A DNA stretch of 64,000 nt. Origin: Microbacterium yannicii (GTDB lineage Bacteria; Actinomycetota; Actinomycetes; Actinomycetales; Microbacteriaceae). The stretch spans positions 62,001 to 126,000 of the forward strand of contig NZ_JAMXMB010000037.1 in assembly GCF_024055635.1 (NCBI RefSeq), given 5' to 3'. The notes under the pieces were generated by a model. The model was not told the DNA's origin. It saw only the letters and a program-made list of their open reading frames with translations, and ran no database searches. A program made the position numbers and the translations under genes. Shown piece by piece: positions 1 to 8,610 of this stretch (position 1 is the stretch's first letter; each line of letters begins with the position of its first letter).

Positions 1-63
1 GTCGTCGGTGACGAAGGCGACGGGCGTCTCTGCGCCGGCAGATCCGATGCGGGCGAGCTTCAT
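1..63 (-). CDS. Fumarylacetoacetate hydrolase-family protein, N-terminal fragment
   Basis: Only the first 21 codons lie in the window; the gene runs off the left edge. The N-terminus begins MKLARIGSAGAETPVAF, which matches the usual start of FAH-family (2-keto-3-deoxy acid hydrolase/hydratase) proteins. Its ATG overlaps the TGA of the upstream SMP-30 lactonase as ATGA, so the two are probably translationally coupled. In non-phosphorylative sugar-acid pathways FAH-family enzymes act on 2-keto-3-deoxy or 2,4-diketo-3-deoxy acids, which fits the lactonase and dehydratase next door. The family call rests on a short stretch plus context. Confidence 0.6.
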   Translation of the reverse strand, partial: MKLARIGSAGAETPVAFVTDD

Positions 64-971
64 GCGTTCTCCTTGAGGGTCTCGGCAACGCCGCTCCACA
101 GCGGCACGGGCAGCCCGCGGACCCCGGGCCGAACGGTGAACAGCTTTCCTGACAGCGGATGCGCCGCCAGCTGCTCTTCCCTCAGGTCCTGCGTCGCGGT
201 CGTGATGACGAGCGTGTCGAGGTCGGGGCCGGCGAACGCGACGCTCGACACGTGCGGGGCAGGGACGCGGATCGTGCGCTCGTGCGCGCCCTCCGGCGTG
301 TAGCGGCGCACTTCGCCCAGACCCCACATGGCGATCCAGAGGTGGCCGTCGGCGTCGCTGCACATGCCGTCCGGGAACCCGTCATCGACCTCGATGATCG
401 TCCGGCGCTCGCCGGTGGCGCCCGTCGCCGCATCGTAGGACCGCGCGAAGACGACGCGGCGCAGGGTGTCGACCGAGTACAGGATCGACCCGTCCGGGCT
501 CCAGGCGAGTCCGTTCGACAGGGTGAGATCGTCGTCGATCGTCGTCAGCGTACCGTCCTGTTCCAGGCGCAGGAGCACCTCGCGATCGGAGTCGCCGTCC
601 AGCGAGAGCGTGCCGATGAGGAACCGGCCACCGGGGTCCGGCTTGCCGTCATTCGTGCGACCAGATCGGTCGGCCGGCACCACGCGCGCGAGCTCGCGCG
701 CGGATCCCGCGACTGGGTGGAGGATCAGGGTGTGCGCGTCCGCCACGATCCAGGAGCCGTCCTCGGCGACGGCGACGGCGCCGACCGTGCCGGCGAACGG
801 CACGTGCTCCACGTACGAGATCCGGCCATGAGCGTCCAGTCGCCCGGAGAAGATCACGCCGCGCCGGATGTCGACCCAGAGCACCAGCTGCCGCACGGGG
901 TCCCAGACGGGGCCCTCGCCGAGCTCGCACGTCAGGGGATTGGCCAGGATGACGGCATCCTCGTCGATCAT
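60..971 (-). CDS. SMP-30/gluconolactonase family sugar lactonase
   Basis: A 303-aa six-bladed beta-propeller enzyme that probably hydrolyses a sugar 1,4- or 1,5-lactone to the sugar acid in the cytoplasm. Family features are visible: LGEGPVWD near residues 17-24 (metal-ligand Glu), GRTNDGKPDPGGR near 105-116, SNGLAWSPDG near 152-161 and FPDGMCSDADG near 200, which supply the Asn and Asp metal ligands. The ATG at 971 is preceded by an AAGGGGA ribosome-binding site, which decides the start; the frame stays open far upstream, but that part lies antisense to the dehydratase gene and is not coding. The stop overlaps the FAH gene start. Divergently transcribed from the dehydratase across an 87-bp promoter region. 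The exact sugar is unknown. Confidence 0.88.
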   Translation of the reverse strand: MIDEDAVILANPLTCELGEGPVWDPVRQLVLWVDIRRGVIFSGRLDAHGRISYVEHVPFAGTVGAVAVAEDGSWIVADAHTLILHPVAGSARELARVVPADRSGRTNDGKPDPGGRFLIGTLSLDGDSDREVLLRLEQDGTLTTIDDDLTLSNGLAWSPDGSILYSVDTLRRVVFARSYDAATGATGERRTIIEVDDGFPDGMCSDADGHLWIAMWGLGEVRRYTPEGAHERTIRVPAPHVSSVAFAGPDLDTLVITTATQDLREEQLAAHPLSGKLFTVRPGVRGLPVPLWSGVAETLKENA

Positions 972-1005
972 CGCGGTCCCCTTCGTGGCTGGCGTGCTGA
1001 CGCCG

Positions 1006-1058
1006 CTACTATAGTCATATTCCGTCAATCTGACGTAAATTCCGAAAGTTGGTAAACA
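1006..1058. promoter_or_regulatory. Divergent promoter with CGTCA-N3-TGACG inverted repeat
   Basis: This is the short region between the divergent lactonase and dehydratase genes. A perfect inverted repeat CGTCA-ATC-TGACG sits at 1023-1035. TATAGT at 1010-1015 is a fair -10 element for the rightward gene, which would put the repeat at the transcription start. The AT-rich composition stands out from the flanking coding DNA. An operator role for a GntR- or IclR-type regulator outside the window is inference. Confidence 0.45.
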
Positions 1059-2777
1059 ATGGCGTCCGACCTCAGGAGCTCGGAGTGGTACTCGGGCGAC
1101 GACCGGAATGCCTATATCCACCGTGCGTGGATGCGGCGCGGCGTCCCCGACACCGCGTTCCGCGGGCGACCGCAGATCGCCATCGCCAACACCGCGTCCG
1201 ACCTCACGCCGTGCAATGCGCACCTCGATGAGGTGGCGCAATCGGTGAAGAACGGGATCTACGAGGCGGGCGGCATCCCGCTCAACCTGCCGGTGGTGTC
1301 GTTGGGTGAGACGCAGGTGCGCCCGACCGCGATGCTGTGGCGCAACATGGCGGCGATGGCCACAGAGGAGATGCTGCGCGCCAACCCGATCGACGGCGTG
1401 GTGCTCCTCGGGGGATGCGACAAGACGATTCCGGCGCTGCTCATGGCCGCGGCATCCGTCGATCTTCCCGCCGTCGTGATCCCCGGCGGCCCGATGCTCA
1501 CCGGTCACTTCCGCGGTGAGGCGCTCGGCTGCGGCACGGATGTCTGGCGCCTCAGCGAGGAGGTGCGCGCGGGCACGCTGAGTGAAGCCCTCTTCGAGAG
1601 ATCCGAGTCGTCGATGATCCGGTCCAAGGGGCACTGCAACACGATGGGGACCGCCTCGACCATGGCGCTCGTCGCCGAGGCGCTCGGCACCATCGTTCCG
1701 GGGCTCGCGGGGACGCCGGCCCCCGACAGTCGACTGCTCGAGGCGTCCCACGAGACCGGTCGGCTCGCGGTGCAGCTCGTCGCGGCGGACCGGCGCCCGT
1801 CGACGTTCCTCACGAAGGCGAGCTTCCACAACGCGATCGTGGCGCTGGCCGCGATCGGCGGCTCGACGAACGCGGTCGTGCATCTGCTCGCGATCGCCGG
1901 ACGGCTGGGGATCGACCTGACCATCGACGACTTCGACCGCATCGGCGCCGAGGTGCCGCTCCTGGTGAACCTCCAGCCCGCGGGCCGCTACCTGATGGAC
2001 GACCTCTACCGGGCCGGCGGCTTCCTCGCGGTGCTCCGTGAGGTGAAGGACCTGCTCGACCCCACGGCACTCACCATCACCGGCCGCCCGCTCGTGGACT
2101 ACCTCGACGACGCGCGGATCTGGGACGCCGACGTCATCGCCTCGCGCACGCAGCCGCTCATCCCCGCCGCCGGCATCAGCGTCCTCCGCGGCACGCTGGC
2201 TCCCGGCGGCGCCATCATCAAACCCGCTGCGGCATCCCCTCACCTGCTGAAGCACCGCGGCCGCGCCGTCGTCTTCGACTCGATCGAAGACTTCCACGCC
2301 CGCATCGACGACCCCGACCTGGACATCGACGAGAACTCCGTCATGATCCTGCGGGGCTGTGGCCCGATGGGCTACCCGGGGATGCCGGAGGTGTCGAACA
2401 TGCCGCTGCCGAAGAAGCTGCTCGAGAAGGGCGTGCGCGACATGGTCCGCATCTGCGATGGGCGGATGTCGGGCACGGCGTACGGCACCGTCATTCTGCA
2501 CGTCACTCCCGAGGCCGCTGCGGGTGGCCCGCTCGCGCGGGTGCGGACGGGCGACTGGATCAGCCTCGACGTGCGCAACCGCCGCCTCGACGTCGAGGTT
2601 CCTGCCGAGGAGTTCGCCGCGCGCGGTGTCAGCGATGCCACGGTGAGGGGTTTCGCCGATCCGCGGCGCGGATGGGAGCGGCTGTACGTCGACCACGTGA
2701 TGCAGGCCGACACCGGGGCCGACCTCGACTTCCTCGTCGGGTCCAGCGGGTCGACGGTGTCGCGCGAGTCCCACTGA
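1059..2777 (+). CDS. IlvD/Edd family sugar-acid dehydratase (L-arabonate/D-xylonate dehydratase-like)
   Basis: A 572-aa enzyme of the IlvD/Edd family, which removes water from an aldonic acid to give a 2-keto-3-deoxy acid using an Fe-S cluster. Three cluster cysteines are visible: Cys52 in TPCNAHL, Cys120 in GGCDKTIPA and Cys193 in GHCNTMGTAS. Other family motifs are GGSTNAVVHLLA near 270 and CDGRMSGTAYGT near 470. Length and the short N-terminus fit the sugar-acid subgroup (arabonate, xylonate, galactonate) rather than dihydroxyacid dehydratase. It faces a lactonase and an FAH-family enzyme, so lactonase, dehydratase and keto-acid processing would form one route. Substrate assignment within the subgroup is not possible from sequence alone. 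Confidence 0.9.
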   Translation: MASDLRSSEWYSGDDRNAYIHRAWMRRGVPDTAFRGRPQIAIANTASDLTPCNAHLDEVAQSVKNGIYEAGGIPLNLPVVSLGETQVRPTAMLWRNMAAMATEEMLRANPIDGVVLLGGCDKTIPALLMAAASVDLPAVVIPGGPMLTGHFRGEALGCGTDVWRLSEEVRAGTLSEALFERSESSMIRSKGHCNTMGTASTMALVAEALGTIVPGLAGTPAPDSRLLEASHETGRLAVQLVAADRRPSTFLTKASFHNAIVALAAIGGSTNAVVHLLAIAGRLGIDLTIDDFDRIGAEVPLLVNLQPAGRYLMDDLYRAGGFLAVLREVKDLLDPTALTITGRPLVDYLDDARIWDADVIASRTQPLIPAAGISVLRGTLAPGGAIIKPAAASPHLLKHRGRAVVFDSIEDFHARIDDPDLDIDENSVMILRGCGPMGYPGMPEVSNMPLPKKLLEKGVRDMVRICDGRMSGTAYGTVILHVTPEAAAGGPLARVRTGDWISLDVRNRRLDVEVPAEEFAARGVSDATVRGFADPRRGWERLYVDHVMQADTGADLDFLVGSSGSTVSRESH

Positions 2778-2791
2778 CACGGTGAGGCTCG

Positions 2792-2814
2792 CAGCCCTGC
2801 CTCCGCGTGGGCTG
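2792..2814. terminator. Possible bidirectional terminator hairpin
   Basis: CAGCCC and GGGCTG arms separated by 11 bases lie in the 57-bp gap between the convergent dehydratase and AraC-type genes. There is no T-run, so this is a position-based guess. Confidence 0.3.
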
Positions 2815-2834
2815 TGGTCCGGGCGCAGCGCACG

Positions 2835-3737
2835 TCAGCCCTTGTGTTGCGCCCTGTACTGCGTCGGACTGACGCCGTGCATCCGTCGGAAGTGGCGGGA
2901 GAAATACAGCGGGTCGGTGTAGCCGACGGCGGAAGCGATCTCGCCGATACTGTCCGCGGTCGTATCGAGCAGGCTCCGGGCGCGCGCCATCTTGACCGAC
3001 GTGTGGAACGCGCCGGGACCGCTCCCGGTCGCCCGGCGGAACAGCGCGCTCAGGTGCGAGGGCGACATGCCCACCATCGCCGCGAGCTCGCTGACCTGGA
3101 TGTTGCTGTCGACGCGCGTTTCGAGGAAGCGCATCGCTCGTTCGATCGCCGAGCCTTCGGCCGGAAGGATGCTGTCGGCGACGACCCGCGTCAGCAGCTG
3201 CCACGCGACGCCCGATGCCGCGAGCAGATGCGCGGGGGAGTGCCGGCGCTCGAGCAGGCTCACGAGCTCGTCGAACAGTGCCGCGACGCCGGCGATCGCG
3301 CGCAGGCTGGTGAGGGGGCGGGGGATGCCGAGCAGCGGCCCGGTCAGCTCGGACACGTCGGTGCCCCGCACATGCATCCACCAGATCGTCCATGGGTCGT
3401 CGAGCGACGCCTGGTACTCGTGCGGCTGGTGTGCGGGGATGGTGATACTGGTGCGGGGCGTGAGTGCATACGCGGTCCCGGCGATTCGTACGACGCCGGC
3501 GCCGGCGACGCACAGGATCACGATCGTCTCGGCCGCACCGTTCGGGCGAGCGCGCCGGTGGCCCACCGCATCCGGGAAGTATCCGGCATCCGTCACGGTC
3601 ATGCGCCGGGTTCCGGCCCGCTCGAGAGCCGCTTCGACCTGGGGCCGCGGGACGACGCAGAGCCGTTGGTTCTCGAAGCCGTCCTTGCGATAGAAGGGTT
3701 CGCCGCTGATCGGTGTTTCGTCCATGAAGTCCCTCAT
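2835..3737 (-). CDS. AraC-family transcriptional regulator
   Basis: A 300-aa regulator with an N-terminal cupin-like sensor region (roughly 20-180) and a C-terminal AraC/XylS double helix-turn-helix (roughly 200-298). The family signature is clear: SELAAMVGMSPSHLSALFRR in the first HTH and IGEIASAVGYTDPLYFSRHF in the second, ending GVSPTQYR. A GGAGGT element lies 9 bases before the ATG at 3737, the preferred start; an ATG at 3746 would abut that element. Divergent from the DUF5107/TPR gene with 112 bp between them, so it is the likely regulator of that gene. The sensor fold and the PHEYQASLDDPW stretch fit a sugar-responsive activator, but the ligand is unknown. Confidence 0.88.
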   Translation of the reverse strand: MRDFMDETPISGEPFYRKDGFENQRLCVVPRPQVEAALERAGTRRMTVTDAGYFPDAVGHRRARPNGAAETIVILCVAGAGVVRIAGTAYALTPRTSITIPAHQPHEYQASLDDPWTIWWMHVRGTDVSELTGPLLGIPRPLTSLRAIAGVAALFDELVSLLERRHSPAHLLAASGVAWQLLTRVVADSILPAEGSAIERAMRFLETRVDSNIQVSELAAMVGMSPSHLSALFRRATGSGPGAFHTSVKMARARSLLDTTADSIGEIASAVGYTDPLYFSRHFRRMHGVSPTQYRAQHKG

Positions 3738-3849
3738 TGTCACCATACCTCCGCGTACGAGCGGCTCGTAGCGTCGTATCCGCTCGCAACGTTCGGCGAG
3801 AGAACCCGCAGCCCGGTACTCCGCCGCAGTCTCCCCGAGGAGGTCAGCG

Positions 3850-6834
3850 ATGACCGCTGAACGGACGGACGTCACCGACAACGGACCCGCGGTCCGCGGT
3901 GCGTCGTACGAACCCCACGAGAAGCTCCGGCTTCCGGATGCGCCCGCCGACCTCGACGCGGCGCTCCGGCGTGGAGAAGCCGTCGCCTGGCGCGAGCCGC
4001 TGACGATCCGCACCTACGAGCCGGGTGAGCCGAGCCGCTACCCGATGTTCCTCGATCACCGGGTCTACCAGGGGTCCAGCGGGAAGGTGTATCCGCTGGC
4101 GTTCACCGAGAGCGTCTCCGATGAGGCGACCCTGCGCGACTGGGATGCGATCCATCTCGAGAACGAGTACATCCGCCTCGTCGTGCTTCCGGAGCTGGGC
4201 GGTCGCATCCATGTCGGCTACGACAAGACGACGGGGTACGACTTCTTCTACCGGAACAACGTGATCAAGCCGGCCCTGGTCGGGCTCGCCGGCCCGTGGA
4301 TCAGTGGGGGCGTCGAGTTCAATTGGCCGCAGCACCATCGTCCGGCGACGTACCTCCCCGTCGAGGCATCCATCGAGTACGACGATGACGGCACGGTGAC
4401 CGTGTGGTGTCACGACCACGATCCGTTCGCCCGCATGTCGGCTCAGCACGGTGTGCGCCTGCGGGCGGACAGTTCGGTCGTCGAGCTCGCGGTCCGCCTG
4501 CACAATCGGACGGACGAGCGTCAGAGCTTCCTCTGGTGGGCGAACGTCGCCGCCGCGGTCCACGACGACTATCAGTCCTTCTTCCCGGAAGACGTGCGCT
4601 ACGTCGCGGATCATGCCCGGCGAGGACTCACCGCGTTCCCTCAGGCGGACCGGCCCTACTACGGCGTCGATTATCCGGCGCTCGCGCAGACCGCCCCCGA
4701 CGCCGACCGCATCGACTGGTACAAGAACATCCCCGTGCCGACGTCGTACATGATCGTCGACTCGGGGCAGGACTTCTTCGGCGGGTACGACCATGCGGCG
4801 GGCGCCGGTTTCGTGCACTGGGCCGAGCGTCGGCTGTCGCCGGGCAAGAAGCAGTGGACGTGGGGGACCGGGCCGCTCGGGCAGGCGTGGGATGCGCAGC
4901 TCACCGACGGCGACGGTCCTTACGTCGAGCTCATGGCCGGCGTGTACACCGACAACCAGCCGGACTTCAGCTGGCTGCTCCCCGGCGAGACCAAGGTGTT
5001 CACGCAGTACTGGTATCCGATCCCCGCGATCGGGACCGCGCACCAGGCCACACCCGACGCGGCAGTTCACGTGGATCGCGACGGGCCGTTGGCGGCCACC
5101 TTCGCCGTGACGCGACCACACCGAGGCGCCCTCGCGCGCATCGTCCGCGGCGGCGAGGTGCTCGCCTCGCAGAACGTCGACATCGATCCCGGGGTGCCGT
5201 TCCGGCTCGAGGTCGACGTGCGACCCGACGGCGACGGGGCGATCGCGGCGGAGCTGCTGACCTCGGCGGGACAGCTTCTGGTGCGATGGAGCCCGACCGT
5301 CGTCGGCGACGGAGAGCCCTGGGTCGCCGACGAGCCCCCCGCACCCGCCGCGATCGACTCCGTCGAGGAGCTCTACCTCACCGGGCTCCACCTCAGCCAG
5401 TACCGCCACCCGACGCGCTCGCCGCTGGCGTACTGGAACGCCGGCCTCGAGCGCGATCCCGGTGACGTCCGCATCAACCTCGCGCTCGCAGACCGGGACT
5501 ATCGCGCCGGGGACCACGTCACGGCACTCGGGCGGGTGGAGACGGCGCTGGCGCGGCTCACTCGCCGCAACGCGAACCCGATGGATGCGGAGGCGTTCTA
5601 CCTGCAGGGGCTGGTACTGCGCCGGCTCGGCCGGATCGCCGAGGCGGAACAGGCCTTCGGCAAGGCAGGCTGGGACGGCACGTGGGCAGCGGCAGCGGGG
5701 TTCGCCCTGGCCCAGTCGTTGGCGTGCCGGGGTCAGAACCGCGCCGCACTGCGCGTCCTCGACACGCTCGACGGGGTGGTCGGCCACGACGTGCGCCGCG
5801 TCGCCCTCCGCGCGATCCTGCTCCGCCGTTCTGGAGTGGACACGGATGCCGAAGCCGTCCTGCTGCGGGCACTCGAGGCCGATCCCCTCGACGCCACCAT
5901 CAGGGCGCTCGCGGGTCGACCCCTGACAGACGCGGCCGGGCTGCTGCTCGACGTCGCGTTGGAGCTGCGCAATGCCGGAGCGCTGGACGAGGCGCTCCAG
6001 GTGCTCGAGTGGACGTCCACCGCAGCGGCCGCCTGGTCGGGCAACGTCCGGCCGATCGCGCACTACGTCGCCGCCGCCGTCCACGAGGCACGTGGGGACT
6101 CCGCCCGGGCCGCGGAGGAGCGCGAGCGCGCCCAGGCGGCCGACCTCACCCGCTGCTTCCCGTTCGGGCTCGATGCGCTCGACGCACTCGAGGCGGCGCT
6201 CACCGCAGACCCGGATGACGCCGTGGCGCATTCGCTGATCGGGATGCTGCTCTACGCGCATGGGCGACGCCCCGAGGCCGGCGCGCACTGGGAGCGGGCG
6301 ATCGCGCTCGGACGTGTCGACGCCGTCCTCTTCCGCAATGCCGCGCTCGCCGCCTACAACATCCGTCACGACGACGCCCGCGCGTGGGACTTGTACGAGC
6401 GAGCTGTCACGGTCGCGCCCGACGACGCCCGCCTCCGGTACGAGCAGGACCAGCTGGCGATCCGGCTCGGACGGACCACCTCGGAGCGACTGCGCCGGCT
6501 GCGGCCGGTGGAACCTCTGGTGCTCTCTCGCGATGACCTGACGATCGAGTACGTGAAGCTGCTGATCGACGCCGGGGAGGCGGGGCGGGCGCTCGAGATC
6601 CTGCTGACGCGATCCTTCCATCCCTGGGAGGGCGGCGAAGGCCAGGCGATCGCGGCGTGGGACGCGGTGCTCGCAGCCAACGGCCTGCCGCAGACCGACC
6701 CGCCCGCCACGCTGGGCGAGGCGCGCCTCCCGTACGTTCCCCCTGTGGCCCGCCATGCCAGCGGGGAGACCGACTACTTCGCCACGAGCCTGCCGGAGCT
6801 CCTGCTGTTCGCCCGCGAGACCGCCGAGGACTGA
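3850..6834 (+). CDS. DUF5107 domain protein with C-terminal TPR-like repeats
   Basis: A 994-aa cytoplasmic protein with no signal peptide. Residues about 60-400 resemble the DUF5107 region, a beta-sandwich related to galactose-mutarotase-like folds; characteristic stretches include LPELGGRIHVGYDKTTGYDFFYRNN (quoted in part), GGVEFNWPQHHRP, FLWWANVA and KKQWTWGTG. Residues about 520-900 are helical and Ala/Leu-rich with TPR-like repeats (for example LGRIAEAEQAFGKAGWDGTW and GRRPEAGAHWERAIALGR). The start has a GAGGAGG element just upstream. It is divergent from an AraC regulator and lies beside sugar-acid genes, suggesting a carbohydrate-active role such as a hydrolase or epimerase. That function is inference; the family was uncharacterised as far as I know. 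Confidence 0.75.
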   Translation: MTAERTDVTDNGPAVRGASYEPHEKLRLPDAPADLDAALRRGEAVAWREPLTIRTYEPGEPSRYPMFLDHRVYQGSSGKVYPLAFTESVSDEATLRDWDAIHLENEYIRLVVLPELGGRIHVGYDKTTGYDFFYRNNVIKPALVGLAGPWISGGVEFNWPQHHRPATYLPVEASIEYDDDGTVTVWCHDHDPFARMSAQHGVRLRADSSVVELAVRLHNRTDERQSFLWWANVAAAVHDDYQSFFPEDVRYVADHARRGLTAFPQADRPYYGVDYPALAQTAPDADRIDWYKNIPVPTSYMIVDSGQDFFGGYDHAAGAGFVHWAERRLSPGKKQWTWGTGPLGQAWDAQLTDGDGPYVELMAGVYTDNQPDFSWLLPGETKVFTQYWYPIPAIGTAHQATPDAAVHVDRDGPLAATFAVTRPHRGALARIVRGGEVLASQNVDIDPGVPFRLEVDVRPDGDGAIAAELLTSAGQLLVRWSPTVVGDGEPWVADEPPAPAAIDSVEELYLTGLHLSQYRHPTRSPLAYWNAGLERDPGDVRINLALADRDYRAGDHVTALGRVETALARLTRRNANPMDAEAFYLQGLVLRRLGRIAEAEQAFGKAGWDGTWAAAAGFALAQSLACRGQNRAALRVLDTLDGVVGHDVRRVALRAILLRRSGVDTDAEAVLLRALEADPLDATIRALAGRPLTDAAGLLLDVALELRNAGALDEALQVLEWTSTAAAAWSGNVRPIAHYVAAAVHEARGDSARAAEERERAQAADLTRCFPFGLDALDALEAALTADPDDAVAHSLIGMLLYAHGRRPEAGAHWERAIALGRVDAVLFRNAALAAYNIRHDDARAWDLYERAVTVAPDDARLRYEQDQLAIRLGRTTSERLRRLRPVEPLVLSRDDLTIEYVKLLIDAGEAGRALEILLTRSFHPWEGGEGQAIAAWDAVLAANGLPQTDPPATLGEARLPYVPPVARHASGETDYFATSLPELLLFARETAED

Positions 6835-6843
6835 TCCGTCCTG

Positions 6844-7290
6844 TCAGTCGGTGGCTGCCAGGAGATCGATTGGGCAGTCGCGTACGCAGCCGGCAAGGTC
6901 GTCGAGTCCGTTCGTGGTGTGACCGACGAGGACGAGCCCTTGAGCAGGGACGGCGGAGCCGTCGGAGAGGAAGACGACGATGCTCTGCTCCGAGGCGACG
7001 TAGGCGACGTCGCCGGCGCGATACTCGCCGGCCGGAGTGCGCTGGTCGACAGCGAGCGGTTCGGACAACCGTGCGAACACGGCTGTTCCCATCCGGTCGT
7101 GGAATGTCAGCGCCAGCGGCAGTCGGGAGCCGAACTGACCGGCGGTTCCGGCGTCGTCCACTGCGATGTGCACTTGAGACGGCGGGGTCGCGACGCCCGG
7201 CGAGAGAACGAGGACGGCGCACAGGAGCGCGGCCACGACGCTGTTGAAAACGTCTTGCGGGGCGGTTCGCAGAAGTGCACGCTGTGGCAT
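6844..7290 (-). CDS. Cyclophilin-like fold protein with N-terminal membrane/signal segment
   Basis: About 148 aa. A hydrophobic stretch SVVAALLCAVLVLSPGVA near residues 15-32 looks like a signal peptide or anchor. The rest matches the small bacterial cyclophilin-like family: LPLALTFHDRMGTAVFARL, then AGDVAYVASEQSIVVFLSDG and the closing LVLVGHTTNGLDDL. These proteins share the cyclophilin beta-barrel but lack proven prolyl isomerase activity. The ATG at 7290 was chosen because it gives a normal signal peptide; its ribosome-binding site is weak, and an upstream in-frame start at 7356 is possible. Convergent with the DUF5107 gene and divergent from an MmyB-type regulator. Confidence 0.65.
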   Translation of the reverse strand: MPQRALLRTAPQDVFNSVVAALLCAVLVLSPGVATPPSQVHIAVDDAGTAGQFGSRLPLALTFHDRMGTAVFARLSEPLAVDQRTPAGEYRAGDVAYVASEQSIVVFLSDGSAVPAQGLVLVGHTTNGLDDLAGCVRDCPIDLLAATD

Positions 7291-7391
7291 GCGCCCAGCC
7301 AACGCGTTCTCCCTGCGCGACGGGAGCCCCTGACCTGACGCGCCCTGGCAGGGCATCCCAGCGCGGCTGCTCCTCGACCTAGCCTGTGTGC

Positions 7392-8288
7392 ATGGACAAC
7401 CGTTCCGAGGTTCGCGACTTCCTGATGTCGCGACGGGCGCGGGTCGATCCCGAGGACGTGGGCTTCGGACGCGGTGGCGACCGCCGCGTGCCCGGCCTGC
7501 GCCGCGGTGAAGCCGCCGCGCTGGCGGGCGTTAGCGTCGAATACTACGCACGCTTGGAGCGGGGAGCGATCGCCGGTGCCTCCGACGCCGTGTTGGACGG
7601 CGTGGCGAAGGCGCTGCAGCTGGATGACGCCGAGCGGGACCATCTGCACCGGCTCGCGCACCAGGCGGGCGCCGTGGCGACCAGCAGCCGCAGGCCGGGG
7701 AAGGCGGCACCGCTGTGGCGGCCCTCACCCAGCATCCAGTGGTTCCTGGACTCCCTGCCGTCCGCCGTCGCGATGGTCGGCAACGGCCGCACGGACCTGC
7801 TCGCGTGGAACCCGCTGGGTGCGGCGTTGATGGACGAGATGCTCGCGACCGCGACCACCACGCCTCCCAATTTCGCGCGGTTCATCTTCCTCGAGCCCGT
7901 CGCCCGCCGCTTCTACCCCGACTGGGAGGCCGTCGCCGGGATCAACGTCGCTCAACTGCGCACCGAAGCGGGTCGGGACCCGCACAGCAAAGCGCTGCAC
8001 GACCTCGTCGGCGAACTGTCGACGCGCAGCGATCACTTCCGCTCGCTGTGGGGGCGCCATGACGTGTGGGAGCACCAGTCCGGCGTGAAGAGATTCCACC
8101 ACCACGCGGTCGGAGACCTCACCCTGCACTTCGACGGCCTGGACCTGGTCGGACAGGCCGCCGTGCAGCTGACCGTGCTCACGGCCGAACCCGGGTCACC
8201 CGATCACGAAGCCATGCACCTGCTCGGCAACTGGGCGGCGGTGTCACCCTCAGCGGACGGACGTCGGCACGGGCGCGCGGCGATCTAG
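7392..8288 (+). CDS. XRE-family regulator with MmyB-like ligand-binding domain
   Basis: A 298-aa regulator. Residues about 25-75 form an XRE helix-turn-helix (RRVPGLRRGEAAALAGVSVE, then YYARLERG), followed by a C-terminal MmyB-like domain (about 105-270, with FLDSLPSAVAMVGNGRTDLL and FVFLEP-like FIFLEPVARRFYPDWE). The start at 7392 is probably leaderless: TAGCCT lies about 9 bases upstream and there is no ribosome-binding site. A paralogue with the same layout occurs at 37830-38744. Actinobacterial members of this group usually repress a neighbouring oxidoreductase or transporter; here the divergent cyclophilin-like gene is the nearest candidate target. The ligand is unknown. Confidence 0.85.
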   Translation: MDNRSEVRDFLMSRRARVDPEDVGFGRGGDRRVPGLRRGEAAALAGVSVEYYARLERGAIAGASDAVLDGVAKALQLDDAERDHLHRLAHQAGAVATSSRRPGKAAPLWRPSPSIQWFLDSLPSAVAMVGNGRTDLLAWNPLGAALMDEMLATATTTPPNFARFIFLEPVARRFYPDWEAVAGINVAQLRTEAGRDPHSKALHDLVGELSTRSDHFRSLWGRHDVWEHQSGVKRFHHHAVGDLTLHFDGLDLVGQAAVQLTVLTAEPGSPDHEAMHLLGNWAAVSPSADGRRHGRAAI

Positions 8289-8610
8289 CGGCGGCTGCCG
8301 TCACGGCCGCGACGAGCGCTTCGCGAGGGACCCTCGAGGGAGTGAACGCACCGATCGCGTGGGCGGCGCACGAGTTCCACGTCGCGCGACCCACGTTCGA
8401 GGCGGGATCCGCCGAGACCCGATCCGGCCCTGGTGGGCGCGGATGTGGCCGCACTGCATCACCAGGCCGTGTCGATGTCATGCACGGGTCGAGGCGTGCG
8501 CCATTGGCCGATCGTGTGCGCCCAGCGGCGGAGCGGATAGGCGCGACGGGCGTTGTGGGGCCCTGTCAACCCGGCGGTTCCAGGAGCCCGGTTTCGCTAC
8601 GTTGGTGGCC
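8289..8610. other. 322-bp gap without a supported gene
   Basis: I see no convincing coding sequence. Open frames on both strands are low-complexity Arg/Pro/Gly translations without motifs. Near the right end, TACGTT (8598-8603) may be the -10 element of a leaderless promoter for the CinA-like gene. GAGGGACCCTC near 8323-8333 is a short palindrome of unknown meaning. Confidence 0.4.

Noticed and set aside
972..2780. Long open frame on the minus strand opposite the dehydratase, in frame with the lactonase.
   Set aside because: It is antisense to a full IlvD/Edd protein with all three cluster cysteines; its translation is Arg/His/Val-rich with no domain. The lactonase starts at 971.
3844..6756. 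970-aa open frame opposite the DUF5107 gene.
   Set aside because: High-GC shadow frame with repetitive Arg/Gly/Val content; the plus-strand frame has clear domains.
8179..8481. 100-aa minus-strand frame in and after the MmyB-type gene.
   Set aside because: Low-complexity Arg/Pro/Ala translation, overlaps the real gene, no ribosome-binding site or motif.
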